A program made the position numbers and the translations under genes. From Bacilli bacterium (GTDB lineage Bacteria; Bacillota_I; Bacilli_A; RFN20; CAG-631), in assembly GCA_900754115.1 (NCBI GenBank), contig CAAEBM010000055.1, forward strand, positions 1 through 64,000: a stretch of 64,000 nt of DNA, in the 5' to 3' direction. This document shows positions 61,681 to 64,000 of the stretch, one piece after another; the first letter of the stretch is position 1; each line of letters begins with the position of its first letter. The notes beneath the pieces were generated by a model. That model worked only from the letters and a program-made list of their open reading frames with translations. It was not told where the DNA came from and ran no database searches.

Positions 61681-62613
61681 TTATGATTTTAAAAAGTCGT
61701 CAATGGCGTAAAAAGGAATTTTATTTATATCATCATATAAGTCTACATGATTGCAATTTGGAACAATAAGCATTTGTTTAGGTTCTAGTGCTTTTTGATA
61801 GACATAGTCACTAAAAAACCGACTTTCTGCTTGTTCTCCAACGATAAATAAAATGGGTCTAGGCGAAATTTCATCGACATAATGGGTTAATTCATAATTC
61901 ATAAAAGAAAGATTACTTGTAGAAGTAAATCCTCCTCTAGCTAAAGGATGATGTCCTCTTTTTGTGGCATAAAATTCCCAAAATTCTCGCCAAATTCCTT
62001 GAATAGAAGGATCAATTTGTTCAATGGGTTTTTCTGGAAAACTAGGAATGTATTCTGGATATCCATTTTTTGCATCAATCCATCTTTGTAAGGAAAGTTT
62101 TTCTTTTTCTTGTTGAATTTGTTCTTTTGTAAGACCAACTCTAGAGGCATAAGACATATCATACATAGAAGCAGTGATTACTTTTTTTATTCTTGTGTCC
62201 ACTTGTGCAGCGCTGATAGCAAAGCCACCAGAACCACATATTCCTAAAGCATATATCTTATCTTTATCGACAAAATCAAGCATTCCTAAATAATCTACGC
62301 CAGCTGAAAAGTTCTCACTAAATAAATCAGGACTTGAAACTCTTCTGGGTTCTCCACTACTTTCACCCATATAACAGGGGTCAAATGTTAAACAAACATA
62401 GCCTCTTTGAGATAACTCATTAGCATAAACACAAGGCCCTTGTTCTTTTACGCCTCCATAGGGAGCACCAATTATAATGGCAGCATGTTTTTGATTTTTA
62501 TCTAGAGTTTTTAAATAGTAAAGATCACCAGCAATCGTTAAACCATATCGATTTTGATATCTTATATGATTAATGAGAACATTGTCTGCACATTTTTTGA
62601 TATATCCACTCAT
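61681..62613 (-). CDS. Alpha/beta hydrolase (dienelactone hydrolase/S15-like)
   Basis: A 310-residue hydrolase. The oxyanion region is IIIGAPYGGVKEQGP, the nucleophile elbow GICGSGGFAIS (Ser inside CGSGG), ASMYDM follows, and the C-terminal NCNHVDLYDD gives the catalytic His; the acid is likely in FIVGEQAESR. TFDPCYMGESSGEPR is the cap-entry motif of this subfamily. The frame is open to 62649, but GGAGG supports ATG 62613. It sits 1 nt behind the CMD-cupin gene, so it is co-translated with it. Esterase or C-C hydrolase on an unknown substrate; no signal peptide. Confidence 0.85.
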   Translation of the reverse strand: MSGYIKKCADNVLINHIRYQNRYGLTIAGDLYYLKTLDKNQKHAAIIIGAPYGGVKEQGPCVYANELSQRGYVCLTFDPCYMGESSGEPRRVSSPDLFSENFSAGVDYLGMLDFVDKDKIYALGICGSGGFAISAAQVDTRIKKVITASMYDMSYASRVGLTKEQIQQEKEKLSLQRWIDAKNGYPEYIPSFPEKPIEQIDPSIQGIWREFWEFYATKRGHHPLARGGFTSTSNLSFMNYELTHYVDEISPRPILFIVGEQAESRFFSDYVYQKALEPKQMLIVPNCNHVDLYDDINKIPFYAIDDFLKS

Positions 62614-62614
62614 T

Positions 62615-63361
62615 TTATTGTTCCTCCAATTGTTGATAATAGGTATCATTGACTTCTTCTAACCATTCATTTAAAGTGTTTTCACCGGGAATTTCAAATG
62701 CTAAATGGGAAAACCAACTATTTTTTCTAGCCCCATGCCAATGTTTAACATTAGCTGGAATAAGAACAATATCTCTTGGTTTTAATAGTTGTACTTCTTT
62801 TCCTTCTTCTTGATAGTAGCCATAGCCATCGACACAAATCAAAACTTGTCCTCCACCTTTTGTTGCGTGATGAATATGCCAATTGTTTCTACATTTTGGT
62901 TCAAATGTGACATTTGCTATAAATAAAGCATCTGTTGGTTTCGTTAAAGGATTTAAATAGGATTTACCGATAAAATAAGGACTAAAAGCCGTGTTTTCTT
63001 GTCCTAATCCAAAAAATCCACCTCTTAATTGGACATCCATATCTTTTTGATAAACCTCTTTTGCTATTTTAAAGGCTGCCCATGCATAAGGCCACCCTAC
63101 ATAAAAAGATAAATGAGTAATGATTTCTACCATTTCTTCTTTGCTGACACCATTATTTTTGGCGTTTTGCATGTGGTATTGAAAAGACGAATCAAAAATA
63201 CCTCTAGAGATAAACGAAGTGACGACTAAAATACTGCGCAATTTTAATGACAATTGTTCTTCTCTAGCCCAAACTTCTCCAAATAAAACCTCATCATTTA
63301 GTTTGGCAAATTGTGGAGCAAAATCTCCAAGTTGTTCTTTTCCTGCTGTTTGTTTTTTCAT
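62615..63361 (-). CDS. Carboxymuconolactone decarboxylase-cupin fusion
   Basis: A 248-residue two-domain protein. Residues about 20-105 are a CMD/AhpD-like helical domain (LSLKLRSILVVTSFI, EEMVEIITHLSFYVGWP), but the usual CxxC of peroxidase-type AhpD is absent. Residues about 140-235 are a cupin with WHIHHATKGGGQVLICVDG (His-x-His and Glu/Lys pattern) and PRDIVLIPANVKHWHGA, forming a metal site. The frame is open to 63409, but AAGGAGG supports ATG 63361. It lies between a flavodoxin-like gene and a hydrolase. Such fusions are known from gut Firmicutes and Bacteroidetes; the substrate is unknown. Confidence 0.88.
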   Translation of the reverse strand: MKKQTAGKEQLGDFAPQFAKLNDEVLFGEVWAREEQLSLKLRSILVVTSFISRGIFDSSFQYHMQNAKNNGVSKEEMVEIITHLSFYVGWPYAWAAFKIAKEVYQKDMDVQLRGGFFGLGQENTAFSPYFIGKSYLNPLTKPTDALFIANVTFEPKCRNNWHIHHATKGGGQVLICVDGYGYYQEEGKEVQLLKPRDIVLIPANVKHWHGARKNSWFSHLAFEIPGENTLNEWLEEVNDTYYQQLEEQ

Positions 63362-63374
63362 TTTTGTTTCCTCC

Positions 63375-64000
63375 TTAATTGATAGATAAAGTGACTTGAA
63401 TCGGACCAATTCCTAAAAAATCTAGCATTGATTCTCTGGTCATATTAGGAATTGAACCAATTTTTGTAAAGTTCCAAGTGTTGGTATCATAATAAATCGT
63501 TAATTGATTCCCTTGATAAAGAATGATATCTCCAGGTTTAGTTGTGATTTGTTTGTCATTGCGAGGTAAAGTCAATCCAAGAGAACCAACTTTTTCAAAA
63601 TTTCCATAATCATTCATTGAAAGAGTAATGTTTTTATTTTTTAATTCTTCTAATAACGCATTGACTGAAGAATTATTTTCAAGTTGTGCTTGAAGAGTTT
63701 GTTGATTGACATGAATATTGAGTGTTTTTTCCATTTCTTCTTCTCCTTTAATATTTAATTGTAGTGAATCAATCCATTCGCTTACTTCAGCTTGGCTAGC
63801 GTTGGTACTAAATCTTTTTCCTTCCTTGATAATGGCTTGTGGTTCTAAATCTTTTATTTCATTTAAACTTGTCGTTATACCTGTGCTACCAGAGGTACAA
63901 AAAGGAATAATAGTATAATTTGCTAAATCATATGTTTCTAAAAAAGTATAAATGATTTTTGGTAATTTTCCATGCCAAATGGGGTGGCCAATAAATAAAG
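63375..64000 (-). CDS. Flavodoxin-cyclophilin-like fusion protein (5' end outside window)
   Basis: On the minus strand the frame is open from the window edge to TAA at 63375. The visible N-terminal 88 residues are the C-terminal half of a flavodoxin: FIGHPIWHGKLPKIIYTFLE (FMN loop and helix), IIPFCTSGSTGIT and a final ASQAEVSEWIDSL helix. They join in frame, through NIKGEEE, a cyclophilin-like domain (from the Met at 63734; 119 residues) with LPRNDKQITTKPGDIILYQG and LTIYYDTNTW. AAAGGAG lies just before this Met, so an internal start could also make the second domain alone. Together with the CMD-cupin and hydrolase genes it suggests a small redox/detoxification operon. Confidence 0.82.
   Translation of the reverse strand, partial: LFIGHPIWHGKLPKIIYTFLETYDLANYTIIPFCTSGSTGITTSLNEIKDLEPQAIIKEGKRFSTNASQAEVSEWIDSLQLNIKGEEEMEKTLNIHVNQQTLQAQLENNSSVNALLEELKNKNITLSMNDYGNFEKVGSLGLTLPRNDKQITTKPGDIILYQGNQLTIYYDTNTWNFTKIGSIPNMTRESMLDFLGIGPIQVTLSIN

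Noticed and set aside
1..64000. Possible UGA-as-Trp genetic code, suggested by mollicute-like composition and lipoproteins
   Set aside because: UGA ends pgcA, one pseudouridine synthase gene and the small gene at 5695-5877, and Trp is TGG throughout; the T-box specifier is also TGG.

Overview
The window is strongly A+T-rich and densely coded. Genes have clear Gram-positive Shine-Dalgarno sites (AAAGGAGG-like), sigma-A-type promoters, many extended -10 boxes, a SAM-I riboswitch, a T-box leader, and lipoproteins with a lipobox followed by Ser/Asn-rich linkers. UGA is a stop codon (pgcA, one pseudouridine synthase gene, a small ORF) and Trp is read from UGG, so this is not a UGA-recoding mollicute. 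With spore-coat genes (cotJB, cotJC), Ku, class III ribonucleotide reductase and amino-sugar catabolism, it fits an anaerobic, probably gut-associated, low-GC member of the Bacilli/Erysipelotrichia side of the Firmicutes. I cannot narrow the taxon further.

Layout. 1-3922: a SipW/TasA-like export locus with three client-type genes and a dedicated ER-type signal peptidase. 4042-12622: housekeeping, including a NodB deacetylase, a SAM-riboswitch-controlled metK, panE-like, hpf, an RluA-type pseudouridine synthase, pgcA and a radical SAM enzyme. 12631-18711 (minus strand): an MBL hydrolase, NahK-like sugar kinase, SDR, zinc-ribbon protein, nagB and a GH10-like glycosidase, which look like amino-sugar use. 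18856-24312: tldD-pmbA-creatininase, an FAD oxidoreductase and a GNAT. 24309-30291 (minus): mutS-mutL-miaA-uppP. 30447-32929: the tRNA t6A operon tsaE-tsaB-rimI-tsaD. 33009-37824: a membrane-anchored RCC1-repeat protein and a YfhO-type membrane protein. 37781-41944: T-box-controlled trpS, a small membrane protein, a HAD phosphatase, a second pseudouridine synthase and a dipeptidase. 42017-43312: a cation/proton antiporter. 43423-49603: an operon of two large lipoproteins flanking an M6 metalloprotease lipoprotein. 49736-53429: Ku, an M28 membrane peptidase and cotJB-cotJC. 53661-56608: nrdD-nrdG. 56646-61558 (minus): an operon of three lipoproteins. 61681-64000 (minus): a hydrolase, a carboxymuconolactone decarboxylase-cupin fusion and a flavodoxin-cyclophilin-like fusion cut by the window edge.

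Cooperation. mutS/mutL (MutL carries the endonuclease motif) form mismatch repair; tsaE/B/D make t6A; NrdG activates NrdD; NahK-like kinase, NagB and the glycosidase may process amino sugars; the signal peptidase probably matures the proteins encoded just before it. A large share of the window codes for cell-surface proteins of unknown function: two lipoprotein operons, the SipW clients, the RCC1 protein and YfhO. Three unusually long G/C homopolymers (754-761, 35297-35304, 61391-61397) sit exactly where slippage could switch surface genes on or off. Many terminators are folded into the last codons of genes, consistent with short intergenic spaces. I saw no tRNA, rRNA, CRISPR array, insertion sequence or prophage.
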